From Monilinia fructicola (Eukaryota; Ascomycota; Leotiomycetes; Helotiales; Sclerotiniaceae), in NCBI GenBank assembly GCA_008692225.1, contig VICG01000013.1, positions 620,001 through 684,000 of the forward strand: a DNA stretch of 64,000 bases, given 5' to 3'. Both the position numbers and the translations under genes were made by a program. Below the pieces are notes generated by a model. The model did no database searches. It saw only the letters and a list, made by a program, of their open reading frames with translations, and was not told the DNA's origin. Of this stretch, positions 48,711-60,538 are shown piece by piece (the stretch's first letter is position 1; the number at the start of each line of letters is the position of its first letter).

Positions 48711-50968
48711 TGTTTTTGAATTTTGGGTTTGGGGCTTTTTGGAATTTTGGAGGATTGAGGGGTGGGAGACAGGTTTGAGGTTCTGCTTGGGGGGTTTGGG
48801 TGGGTGAAGATGATTGTTTAGATTGAGATGGATACTAGAAGGTAAGAAAGAGGAGGGGGATAAATGACGGATTATAATTTGTATATATCTACAAGTAGGT
48901 ATCTACAAGTAGCAGTCATCTGGCTCCCTTCTTAATGGTGGGGGTTGAAGATAGAGAAAATAAGCAAGGCTATCATCTATCAAGTGACAATGATGAATCG
49001 TGTGGATTATATGGCAAGATACTTGTAGTGGGGACCGAGGGGTAAGGCTATGTTTCCGCCTTGCCTTTCTACCTCTCTAGTACCCTATTCATTCCTTGGA
49101 TCTCACCAAAGTCACACCTGATCAATCAAAATCAAGGTCCAAATGCAGAGATTCTAAATAAAGAACCATCCACCCATCCATCAAAATGCATAGACCCGTC
49201 ACCAAAAAGCTTAATCAAAGGCAAGGCACGGCACGGCAAGGCAAGGCAAGTTTGTTCTTGACATTCCCTCCCGTCCGTTCGAGAGGCGTACAGCTAGCAT
49301 ACGTAAGGACTCCGTAAGTAAGTACAAGTACAAGAACAAGAGCAAACAAGTGCCATTTTGAAAACCCCCCTCTCCACGTGGCAGCGGATATCGACAGTAC
49401 TAGTATGTACGTATTCCTTGGAGCTTCTTGTACTCTCGTAGAGTCGTTGCTTTGCCATTGAGTTTGTAGGTTTTTGTGCGTTTTTGCTACGGTCATTTAT
49501 TTATATTTGTGTTTGTACTTGCGCTTTTGTACTTGGGCGCAAAGTTGCATGGGTTGGGTTGGGTTGGGATGGGTGATTGGATGCTAGATATGATGCTACA
49601 GTAGATATGATGTTATCTCTATCATCTACTTGCATTGTACAGAAATAAGTAGACAGGTACCTACTTTAGCCATCCATGGATGTATGTAAAGATCCGCCCA
49701 TTGGATCTACATAATCGGGGTTTCGGTTATGCTTCAAACAAAGGACAGGACTCACAGGAGCTAGTACGGTCAGGGTCAGTAGTATAGTCGCATAGTACTA
49801 GTAGTATAGTATTATAGCACTATTCCCTGGAGAAAAAGGAACGAAAGATTGGTCGAGAAGATTGTAAGGTCTTACGTACTACGTAGTAATTATAAAATGC
49901 ATGAATTGCATACTACATCGGTACATAGACATACCTAGTACTGTAGGTACATTGGTCGTTGGTAAGAGGTGGCTGGGGAAGCGAGACGAGGGGGTTAACG
50001 TGGCGACGACGACGTGAGGGAACGGAACGTGCGTGTAATTCGCTACGGAGCTGATGATCGAACAGACAGATAATTAGATCTATTGAATGATAATAAATAT
50101 CACGACGAGTGTTGTGTGTGAAGGAATTAATTCTACTAGACTAAATCATTATTTACGATTTCATTACTATCTAACATCTACTACTCCCCTTCATTGATAT
50201 GATTAAAATTTATATCTTCATTCTTATATTTCCTTTTTCTTTCTTCTTCTTTTCTTTTGGACATCTCAACCAATCACGATCAAAATCTCTCCATTATCCC
50301 CCAACCACCACCAATGAAAACCTTCCCGCCGCATCATCAAAATATCCATCTACAGTAAATCTCCCCGCCTCTTTTTTATTTTCTCCACCCCCCTGTCACC
50401 AGCTCACATTTGAAAATGTAGATGGCAGGACAACCAGTGTTACAAGAACCTCTCCTCCATTTTTTTCCCATTCCCTCTTTTCTTTCCTTCTCTTCTTCCA
50501 TTCCTCCCTCAAATCTACTATATCTCAAAATCTACTTATTGTCAAGTATCTATCTATTCGTTTATTGTCCCGTTCCACATTCTTCGGGATTTTTATCGAT
50601 ATCATTATCAAATTCTCTTATCGCAAGAGTATCTACACCGATACTCTCATCTCATCGCCTTTCAGCCTCGTTTATTGAATATTGATTGAGCTTGGAATAT
50701 CGAGGTATGTGAATACTCATTTCGACTCTTTCGAATCCCATATCCTAACATTTCATTCCAGATCACCACAACCGTTTATTTCGTCTCAACTCAACCACCC
50801 TCTGCAAAAACTCTCCTCGTCTCCTCACAATCCCATCTCTCGAGCACCCACTCAGCCTCGCTCACCGCACGTCACCCAAACGCCAACTCACAAACACATC
50901 ACACATATCCCCATATTCTTAACCCACATCCTCTCCTCTACACGTAAACAAACCCCCAAACCGCCAAA
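48711..50968. other. Long upstream region of the 52-aa membrane protein gene
   Basis: About 2.26 kb without a clear gene. Open frames here are C/T-rich or repeat-driven. A spliced leader is likely at the right end: a good intron runs from GTATGT at 50705 to CAG at 50761 with a CCTAAC branch site. Before it there is pyrimidine-rich sequence (50160-50700). Confidence 0.55.
50705..50761 (+). other. Predicted 5'-UTR intron
   Basis: Donor GTATGTG, branch-like ATCCTAACAT and acceptor CATTCCAG in 57 bp, upstream of the micro-protein start at 50969. Its position suggests a leader intron of that gene. Confidence 0.5.
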
Positions 50969-51127
50969 ATGAAGGAAAACGACGTCATCGCCATCATCAT
51001 CATCATCCTCTTCCTCCTCCTCGCCCTCATCTCCTACGGCATCTACCGCCTGGTCCAGCAAGCCAAAGGCCGCGGATCCACCATATCAGGAAGCTCAGGG
51101 AGCTCCGGCAGTCTGGCCGACGATTAG
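50969..51127 (+). CDS. 52-residue single-pass membrane micro-protein, unrecognised
   Basis: I do not recognise this protein, but several points support it as real. A start MKENDVIAII is followed by a strongly hydrophobic segment (residues about 6-29: Val, Ala and many Ile/Leu, ending SYGIYRLV), then a basic stretch QQAKGRG and a Ser/Gly-rich tail (STISGSSGSSG) ending SLADD. This is the layout of a single membrane-spanning protein with a cytosolic tail. Codons mostly end in C (ATC, CTC, GCC, TAC), unlike the AT-rich flanks, as in highly expressed fungal genes. A predicted leader intron lies 200 bp upstream. It is too short for most gene finders. It could resemble small membrane stress proteins, but no function can be given. 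Confidence 0.6.
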   Translation: MKENDVIAIIIIILFLLLALISYGIYRLVQQAKGRGSTISGSSGSSGSLADD

Positions 51128-52650
51128 AGCCCCCTCCCAAAAATCCCCGCTGCGGATTTTAATGTGCCCGCACCGTGAAAACCCCGGATTCGCAAGACGG
51201 GAATGGGTATGAGGCCTGGGAATGGCATCTCTGACCAAGGGGCGTGTGTTTGCACTTCGACATTTTCGGCTATGTGTTCATCCCATGACGCCATGGCCGA
51301 GTGGGGAGCAGCCCGTGTCCATGAAGGGGAACGGTGGGATGGGATACCGGTGGGCTTGGTGGTCATGCTATGATGTGACGAGGTCAGGGAAAATTGGATG
51401 GGCGAGGCAAGGGAAAAAAAATCATCCGGGGTTGGGAGGGTTGTGTATATGAATTATGAGGGATTGGGGTCGACATGCCTGATGACCTGGGTGGGATGGC
51501 TCTTGGGTGATGGGATGGGTGGGTTATAATACGGGTGGGCATATGTGTATATTTTTAGCATAGCATTGGAGTTTTGGGTTTGGGTCTTGGATTTGGATAT
51601 ACCATCATCAACTATCAACTATCATCAATCATCATATTATATCACATCATGGTTTGATTTCCCTACCTACTTTCTGAAAATAGGGATCGAATACTCATCT
51701 TTGGATATATCACAACATCGCGTTGCATTATATAAGCTGAAACCTGCCTGTGCAATAAAAGCAAATATGGTATCATTCTCATTCTTATTCTTATCCACAT
51801 CTTCATCCTCATTCCCAATCAATCTTGTACCCAATCTTCCCATTCCATCATCACCCTCTGAGTCACAGCCCCCATTCATTTAATCCCCATTCTAAATACA
51901 TGCATTTCCCCATCCCCAAGTATCCCATCTCCAAGGTATCGCCTCCCGAGTATCCCATCCCCAAGTATTCCTTCCCCAGTCTTAACCCACCCCAACCGAC
52001 CATTTCCCTCTTTGCCCTCTTTTGCCCTTTTAATGTAATCATCCTCTGCCCCTTCCCTTTTCTTCGCCCACGAGCTTTATTAACCCCTCTTGATCTTCAT
52101 ACCCATATCACATACCATGCATTGTATTCATACCCAACCCCATTCCATGCCATAAGACCCATCCAGCCCAAAAACCAAAAACCATATGCCAAAAACGTAT
52201 ACAAATGCCAAGGCAAACCCGATATAAACATGAGTATGAATATAAGTCCCGCATCAAACCAAGAAAAAATATTCACAAGCGAGCTCCAGTACATCGAATC
52301 ATACCATAAAAAGAACCATCTTCATCTCATCTCAACTCCGCTCATGTCATCCAGTCTTCCCAGAAAACAGGATAGGTAAACCCCTGCCGAAGTCCAAAAA
52401 TGCATACCAAAATCCTATTCATCCCCATCAAATCCCCATTATATCCAAGTTCAAGTCCCAGAGAGAACCTAGAGGAACTTGCGCCGATTTTTGCTCATGC
52501 CCCTTATGCATGCATGCAAACATAAAAAATGATGAAAAAGGGCCGTGAAAGGGGGGCTGCGAGTTCAAGGTATGCATAAGAGGAAAAAGGTATCGAATTA
52601 CCGAGAGTGGCGTAATTTTAACATGGCGGGAAATAACATTTGGGTAGGAT
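51128..52650. other. Convergent intergenic region before acuK
   Basis: About 1.5 kb. The left 400 bp are G-rich and the right kb is C-rich with repeated CCCCAAGTATCCC-like units at 51910-51980. I see no gene. Confidence 0.6.
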
Positions 52651-54950
52651 CTAGATGCAAGGAAGAAACTACAAATTGTTAGCATTTATCTCATAATTTT
52701 CTCATTTCGTTTAACCTCAATAGAAGAATACTCACATTCATAACAATCATCATAGGAATATCAAAGACATCCCTCTTAACTGTCCAACAAGAACTGCAGT
52801 CCACCTTTCCATCCTTTTCAAAACTTTCAAACCCATTCGTCGCGTCAATCTCCTTTATCCTATTACCCATTCCTCCAATCCCAGCTCCAGTGAATCCAAC
52901 AACGTCTTTCCGCTTGCCCTTGTCACCTTCAGGAGATTGAGAATTATCTTTTGTCGTTTGGTATTGAAGAAGCTTGTAACGAGTCATAACACTTCCTCTA
53001 CTGTCCCCAAATGCTAATCGTGCAAAGTCTTCATAGAATTCAATGACGCTATCATCATCTAATAACTCCGCAAGAAAGATGGGTTGAGTTTTACCACTCG
53101 TGTTCGAATCGGCAAGATTTAGGGGGCGCATTCTAGGGGTCGCAAAGCTTCCCCGACCTGAACTTCCTGAAGATGAGGGACCACTATTTCCTGTATTGAT
53201 ATTGAGGTTCGCTTCAGTACCTAGAAGGACTTCTTTCCTCCACCCAGTTAAAATGGTGAACTCTTTGTTGGCGGCTGCGATTTCACCGGTCCTCCGACAG
53301 ACCACGGTTGGTGTGCAGCAATTCAGCATGAAGTCTTCATACTCAAATAGGGTCCTTTGAAAGCATTTCTCCATGAATACCAAATCTTGACGGTTAAGAG
53401 TCTTTGTACAAGAGATGAAAGAAGGTCGAATAGAGGCGAGTGATTTGGCTATTCGAAGTGTCTTATTCGGTGAGAATCGCTTTTGTATAAAAGCGGTAAG
53501 GCTATGAAAACCAGCCGTGTAGGAATAAGGTTCATGAACGGTATCGTAAATAGATGAAGGATCCCGATTCCTCTTCCCAAGAATTGATGGACGGTCCAAG
53601 CTTTCCCGATGGTCCAGATTTTGTATCTTGTCGTTTTGCTGGTCTATGAGCAGATGCCGGTGTTGGGTAAGTCGTAGTGGTTGGTGAGCCCTCAAACCCC
53701 ATTGTACTTGCCGCAGGGCTCGCATCAGTACTCGGGCTGTGTTGACTACCACCTGTCGCTATTGCGTACGCATGAGGTAAACCATGATGCAGGTTGTTAT
53801 TAGCAAAGACGTTTCCTCCATTTTGTCTTTCCATACCTACAGCAAACTCGGACAATGTATCGTGAGGATAGATCTGATTAAAGGGTGGGTTATTACTAAA
53901 TGCTGGATTGTTGTTAAAACCAAGATCTCCAACGTTCTGTGACATTCCTGCAGTTGAATCTTGGGGTGGTGTTTCTGCTGAGCCTGATGCCATATGCCCG
54001 AGCATTCCAAATTCTAGCGCTCCATAATGATTTCCGAAATTCAATCCTTCTAGGTCAAAGTTAAATAGTGCTGGATTACTGGGGTCGAAAAATGCACCAC
54101 CACCAAAATGCTGCATGAGAATCATTTGACACTTGCGGCAGAGAAATTCCTTGCATTACACCTGGTCGATTTCCTGCGGTATGAAAAGTTGGAGATATCG
54201 GCGATGGTTGATTGCTTCCAAACGAGAGTCGATTCTGCAATGGCGGTGGCATTTGACCTTGTTGATTAGCTGCAAAAAGCGGGTAAGATGGCGATGTATC
54301 AGGCTGAGAGAAAAAGTTCACCATGCCAGAAGAGGCTTCTGTTGGCGTTGATACGGCCGTCCCTCGACTGTTGCTCACTTGCTGATTATAATTTGGTCCT
54401 AAAACAGGTCTAAGAGCTTCAGGGGGTGCATCATGAAGATACTTTGCTTTCTTCCTAACTCCATCCTGGCAAGCATCTGCTAAACCTCGTTTAATACAAC
54501 GTTGACATGGACGCTCGTCCCCTATTGAATTCATTCTCAGCACATGTAGAAAACCTCATTGAAAGGATAGTAAATAGTGGTAAAAAATGTGGAACAAGAC
54601 GACGAAGTGCAAGGCCCTTGACACTAAAAAGAGCCTGGAAATGAAGCCTCGAGAAAAACAAACATACCACAAGTTAAATGAGCTCGTTGACAAGCAAAAC
54701 AAGCTCTTCTTGCCTTCTTTCTTCTAGGTCTCAACGGATCTTTAGGGTCGAATTTTGGTTTTGTAGCTGTAGCTGTTGCTCCCACAGTATTCCCATTCTC
54801 ATCACCGTCCGGTCTTACTTTTTGTTCCGCCATTTCCTTATTATCGTCCTCTTTTCCTACAACATCAAGCTCTTGCTCATGATCACTATAATCGTTCTCC
54901 GAAGCGCCATCCGAAACCTCAGGATCATCTATCTCAGTTTCTCCCGACAT
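52651..54950 (-). CDS. acuK: AcuK/Ert1 Zn2Cys6 transcription activator of gluconeogenesis; two apparent frameshifts
   Basis: Nuclear regulator that turns on gluconeogenic genes such as PEPCK during growth on non-fermentable carbon. Exons, complement: 54668-54950, 52736-54521, 52651-52668. An acidic N-terminus leads to [17 protein letters not shown] and [20 protein letters not shown], which is the Zn2Cys6 cluster split by intron 1. After [14 protein letters not shown] comes a long Gln/Ser/Asn-rich middle ([17 protein letters not shown]). The PAS-like region has [20 protein letters not shown], then [20 protein letters not shown]. The C-terminus ends MIVMNFLPCI, with the last five residues from an 18-base exon. 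Frame breaks occur near 54095-54125 and 53570-53600, each one base too many; the corrected length is 694 residues. Confidence 0.93.
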
Positions 54951-56507
54951 CCTGTCTTAAATACCTCACTTGGTACTTGTGCAGAAGCTAGCTCGTTTCT
55001 GCGACACCACACTCCAATCAATAGATGCCCCAGTCAACCTCCCTCGCCAATCCTTGAACAGGAGCCCTGTTGCAGCAGCCTCGTCGCACAACCAAGGCAA
55101 CACAGGATGGTGCCGTGAACCGCCCGTCCAGCAACAATGCACAATGACCTTGTTTCCTCACTCCAACACTTCCAGCGCACACTTCTACCACCTTCTTGCG
55201 TCTGCGTGCAATCTTGATGCCACAAAGGGTAATCCTAGCGATTCTCCGAAATAAATTCTTGCCGCAAAGTAAGTACCCGTTTATTTCAATCCCTTACCAC
55301 GTTTCGCCGCGTGCCTATCCGAACACCAGCACGCGTTCGCATGCACCGCTATTTGACCGGCCCAACTCTTTTTTCCGTATTCCTCCCAGAAACCAGGTAG
55401 GTTTGCCCGACTCGGCCGCTCCGTATTCTCGTAATTTCCTTGGATCCAAAATCTCACCCTCTCCTTCGACAGTCTTGCTTGACTTTTTTAACCAATCCAA
55501 AACCTAGTCCCTCGTAAAGCAATACATCCACACATGTATAGTCACGCGGAGAACCTACTCCTTCCACCAAGCCTCCTCTCTCGTGCTAGAGGAATGCGCA
55601 AATGTAATATTCAAACGCTGTGTTACTTTATGGTGCTGCAAGTATCCGCGAGCTAGTCCCACCGCAATCGCATTGATGCCCAAATAAAAGGCCTTCCACC
55701 ACTGATGCAATTGAAATAACCTTTCCCTTTTTGCGTATCACTTCAAAATCGATATATTGGAAATGGGTGCCGTCCTTGTTTCGAGCGGTCAGGGTTTTGT
55801 TTCCATTCAATTGGGACCTATATATTTTCTCTGTCGCCCTTGTATATACAATATGGATTTGAAATGTTGTAGATGGCGAGAGTCGAAGAAATGCGAATTG
55901 AAATTGCACTTAACTTGGTGCTCTCGCGGATGAAAGGATTAGGAACGGATAAGCTGAGATGGGGAGATTGATGGATGGATAGATAGATAGATATCAATTG
56001 ATTCCGAAGTCAATTTGATCCGATTGATCAAACAATTTAATTAATTACCTTTGAAGATGGCAAGTGAATAGAAGATCTTGTATTCAATTGAATAATGAGG
56101 GTATCACCAAAACTTTTTCTTTCAAGCTTGGGCGCCGCGTGGCAGGAACGAGGTTTGTTGTTGCGTCTTGGTTGCGTTCTGTTGCGCGGGGAAAAAATTA
56201 GTGTTCATCAAGATCAACCATAAAAGAAGCTTTTCCCAAAGAAAGCGGGTGAACCGGTCGATGGGTGATGAATTTAAATATTTTGTTATAAAGCCACAAT
56301 TGGAGTTTTTAGAATCTGCACAGCCACATTTAATTAAATAGCATTTATATCCATGATATAATTATTAATGCGCAGGTGATATCCATGGATACAGAGCGAT
56401 GATATATTCCAAGGTTAAGGTTATTGATATATTGGATAAGATTATATACTCGATAAGGTTAGGTAGTATGTAGTTACTAGGGCCAGTATTATATTAATCT
56501 TTCAAAC

Positions 56508-56630
56508 AACGACAACAATAACATTAGCAATAACATGAATGATAACATCAACGACAATAACATTAACAACAACAACAACAACGACAACGACAGCGACAAT
56601 AACAACGACAACCATTGCAACAATAACAAC
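56508..56630. repeat. Degenerate (AAC/AAT)n repeat
   Basis: Interrupted AACAACGACAACAATAAC-type repeat on the + strand. Confidence 0.8.
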
Positions 56631-56964
56631 GACGTTGGAACTCTCCAGCGGCAGCGATCAATAAAAACTTGATGGATTCTTCTATTCAACTTCAATATCA
56701 ATATCATGCCATATCATACATAGTATACTATCCCTTTGACATGTATATACATCCATACGGTAAAGCACCAACCTCAGAAATGTATGTGTAATACATTCAT
56801 TCATGTATGGCAAACTCTTCATAAAGTCTACTTGATTGGTCTTTGTTTAACTCACCTGCACTATTTAGATACGATACTTACTTACTTGCATCGACATGAT
56901 ACCAAATACATATAACGCTTATGGCTCAAGTACATTCTGCAAGTTCCTCTCATCAAATCATTTT

Positions 56965-57037
56965 CTTTCCCTTTCCCTTTCCCTTTCCCTTTCCCTTTCC
57001 CTCTCCCTCTCCCTCTCCCTTCCCTTTCCCTTTCCCT
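56965..57037. repeat. (TTTCCC)n hexamer repeat
   Basis: About 11 copies of TTTCCC with a stretch of CTCTCC variants in the middle. It is not the fungal telomere unit (TTAGGG/CCCTAA). Confidence 0.9.
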
Positions 57038-58256
57038 CTTCCCCTTAACTCGAGCAATATCTACTCTACCGCTTGATATACATTGCATATGCATTCATAT
57101 ATTATTGTATACATCATACATTATTAGTATACATTAGCAGCAAACAGTAATACACATCCACCAGCCTACTGTACGTAATATATTATCAACCAATCCCACC
57201 CAATCCATCCAGCCATCCCATCCCATCCCACCCAAACAAAGAAACCGCCTGTCACAAAACGTTCATCACAAAAAGTGGAAAGAAAGCACGTAGATCCGCT
57301 TCCCACTCACCGATAGATTCATCTCCCCATTCCTCATCTACCAACTACCACGTATATGCGTTTCCCGACCCAAATAGTCCTAGCCCATACTCACACCATG
57401 CAATGCAATTGATGCATTTTACCCAAACTTGCCGTGTCTGCCAACCAAACAAATCCCGTTCCATCCCCATGGTTCTCAACTGGTGGGATTTATCACCTCA
57501 CGTAGATAGATATCGTTCAGAAACTTCACTGCCAATGCGCGATGCGGTGATACAGTTATCTCCATCAATTGAAATCAATTCCTTATTGCCTCTCAAGAGG
57601 CAAGGGGTCACATGTCCTGTCTATCACATAATATACATGTATATCATATAGATAGACACGATAGATATGCGAAGCAAGCCCAGTGTAAAACAAAAAGGAC
57701 AGGGCCAGCTCTCCAAGGTACATGATATATTACCTCCCTTCATCTATCTTTAGAATCTTCACACGATGCTTGGATGGACGATTGTGGCGTTACGGCTTCA
57801 TAGGCTCTTGATCAAGTGTGAACAAGATTTCGAGTTACTCGGCATCTCGGTAATGGGGAGTTGCGACGATGGGGGTGGTTGGGGATGAGAAGCTTGGAAA
57901 GTTGGAAGGGCCCCCCCTTCCCCCCCCAACATGTGCTACTCGTGACACATCTTATGATTGCTTCACCCAGCGATTGGGAAATGTGTTATTTGTTTTCATC
58001 TTGGCAAATATTAAAATACGGTTTCGAATTGGGGGTATATACTATATGATCCTTCCCTCCTATGAACAAGCGGCCGTCAACGTTAGAAATCGACGTTTTT
58101 AATAATGCAATAAGTGGTTCCCGCCATTCCAAACTCCAATAATGCAATGTTTCCCATCCAACGCTATGTTCTGTACTCCAAAGTTCAGGCCAATTAATCC
58201 AAGCCCGTGTCCAGATTTATATTAAATGTCGTTGCATGTACCGCTGAGAAGTCACA

Positions 58257-60538
58257 TCACGCGGTAGCAAAACGACTACGGCCCCTGATCTGCTTCCCGT
58301 ATCTGAAGAAGATGTATGGGAAAGGCGTCATGACAACCGTCAAAAACGCCAAAAGACTCGTTGCCCATTGATCGCCGAGCTTGTGATACATTTGAATACC
58401 AAAAGCGGAAAGATGGCTACCAAGCTTCAGCCTCAGCATTTATTCTCCTCAAGTACATAGGTGACTGCTCAGGGGATTTCAGGTTTGGGAACTTACCTCC
58501 GAAGGTGCTTCTCATGAAACTATTCGCTGCTAAGGAGCTGGCTGCATAGAGTGGGTATGCATCGACTAGGAAGGTGAAGATGCCAGTAAAGACAAGAAGG
58601 GTTCTGCATGAATCCCAGCCGGTTAGCTACTTCGAAAGTACTTTTGTGCCACATGAGTTGTGTGTTATGTGAGACATTAATCGAGTCTATCGACGAGCAT
58701 GGCATGAAATAGAATCGAAATCAAGCTTCATATTTCCCAAATAGGGCCAGATATGTAAAACAGATGACAAGATCAACTACATGCAGGAACGAAACACAAA
58801 GCCCACACACGCCACTTCGGCGATGGAACGTACGCGGCTCGGGGACCTAACGGGAAACCTCCTGACACACGAGTTTATCATTTACAACGAAGAAATTTCA
58901 AGACTTACCCCATTCCGAAGATTCCTGATCCAATGACAGGGGCAACCCAATGGACCGATGGATATGTCGTCCATGCAAAGATGAACAAACCGACAGGAAC
59001 AAGAACAGCTCCAAGAATAGCAGGAGGTAGGCGGTATTCTGGTTCGGACCCACCGACCTCTCCTGTCACTTGCTCTCTCTGCTTGACCAGCCTGGCATAG
59101 TTTTTGTGCCAAAAAGGGTCAGTAGCAGCTGCGAACATCATTCCTATGAACATTCCCATGAACGTCAAACCAATTTGCCACGGTTGGAATCCATGGTTCC
59201 CCTTAAAGACGAGAGGGAATGCACCAAAGAATAGGTACAGGATACCAAGCAGAATAGCTGAGAATATACAAAGATTGAGGCACATGGGCTCAAAGATCAA
59301 TAATTGGCCTGGCCTGAGTAACGAATAGCCGATAGTCTTCGGAATGGACTTATTGAGCCTTTCATTGGGTGCATACCATCGGTCATCACCGGTCTCTTTT
59401 CGAAGTTTGCGAGCTTTAGCTTTCAAGACGACTGGATGGTAAGTTTCTGGGACGAGGAAAAAAATCAATCCCAAGTTGCATGCTGACCAGATTATCAACA
59501 CGTAGAATGTCCAACGCCAATCTGTATACTGGTTAATGAATCCAGAGATCAATGGACCAAATGATGGACCTATGAATGGAGATGCTGTATAAATTAGCAT
59601 AGGGGATTGGAGTTGTTCTCGGTTAAACATGTCTCCCACGGTGCCTCCTGCAACCGAAAGGAAAGCGCTCCCGGAAAGACCATCGAAGAATCTTGTTATT
59701 ATCAAAGTCTGTATGTTTGGCGCCACTGCTGAAGGAATGAGCCAGATTAGGAAGAAGGTAAAGGAACAGAGATAGATTGGACGGCGACCATAGAATTCAC
59801 TATTTTTATGTAAGTAAACGAAGCAGGTATGTATGATCGCAGCGCTTACGAAAGGGGCCCTAGCAACATGGGTCCGAGACCAAGACCAAGGATAAACATG
59901 GAAAGCCCGAGGGTTGCAACTTCCCTTGAGCAGTTGAATTCTTTCTCCAGCTGGGGATATGTACTGGTGTACATCGATGACGCACAGGTACTAGATGCAA
60001 GTCTCAGATTAGCATCCATATCATTCTACCTTTTTGTAACTCAGCCCTATGGACTTTTTCATAATACCAGAAAGATGAATTTTGATATCAACCAAAAACA
60101 CCAGATGAATCCTACCAAAAGCCTCCAAGGAACACTAAAAATGATGGGATCAACCTACACACAGAAAGAACTTGCGCTGATTATAATTACTACCAGCCAT
60201 TTTCTTCCATGCGCCATGCTTCTTGGACACATTGGGTCACTATCACCACCATCAAATCGAACTTCGAAAGGATCTTTCTCGTCAGCTCTTTGGCCTTCAA
60301 TATCGCCACCACTTCCATCCCAAGTATTATCCGGATCATCGCAACCAAAACCATTCGAAGTGCGTGTTCGTATCAGCGAATTAGTCTGACTACCTCTAGT
60401 ATTCACTTTCGAGATAGGTGTATCTGTAGGTGTAGCTTTGATAGGCTGAAATTCCAGGCCATTTTCGGCCTTAGCATTCGAGTCTTCTGAAGATGACATT
60501 GGAGATTGCTCGTCCTTCTCTTCCTTTAGATCGGGCAT
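58257..60538 (-). CDS. MFS drug/polyamine-type transporter (DHA1-like); one apparent frameshift
   Basis: Proton-coupled exporter of the major facilitator superfamily, plasma membrane (by family). Exons, complement: 60159-60538, 59850-59990, 58909-59799, 58497-58603, 58257-58416. The N-terminal 110 residues are a Ser/Asp-rich cytosolic tail ending near DPMCPRSMAHGRKW; then 12 predicted membrane segments. Typical motifs: LGLGLGPMLLGPLSEFYGRR (family motif A region), SVAGGTVGDMF, SPFIGPSFGPLISGFI, DWRWTFYVLIIW, VPETY, and the long central loop KARKLRKETGDDRWYAPNER. The last exon starts near AFPLFGIQMY; one base is missing in a run near 58401-58404. The corrected length is 559 residues. The substrate is unknown. 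Confidence 0.87.

Larger units (their letters stand above)
54951..58256. other. Gene-free stretch of 3.3 kb between acuK and MFS gene
   Basis: The left part is the promoter and leader of acuK. The rest has an AAC-rich repeat (56508-56630), a TTTCCC repeat (56965-57037) and AT-rich sequence. A minus open frame at 55628-55909 has no recognised family. The 57180-57660 stretch is C-rich. No gene can be supported. Confidence 0.55.

Noticed and set aside
50199..50678. 159-codon open frame rich in Ser/Phe/Leu
   Set aside because: It lies in a pyrimidine-rich stretch that looks like the leader of the downstream micro-protein gene; TCT/TTC codons arise from composition.
56965..57037. TTTCCC repeat as an internal telomere remnant
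   Set aside because: The unit is TTTCCC, not CCCTAA; this is an ordinary microsatellite.
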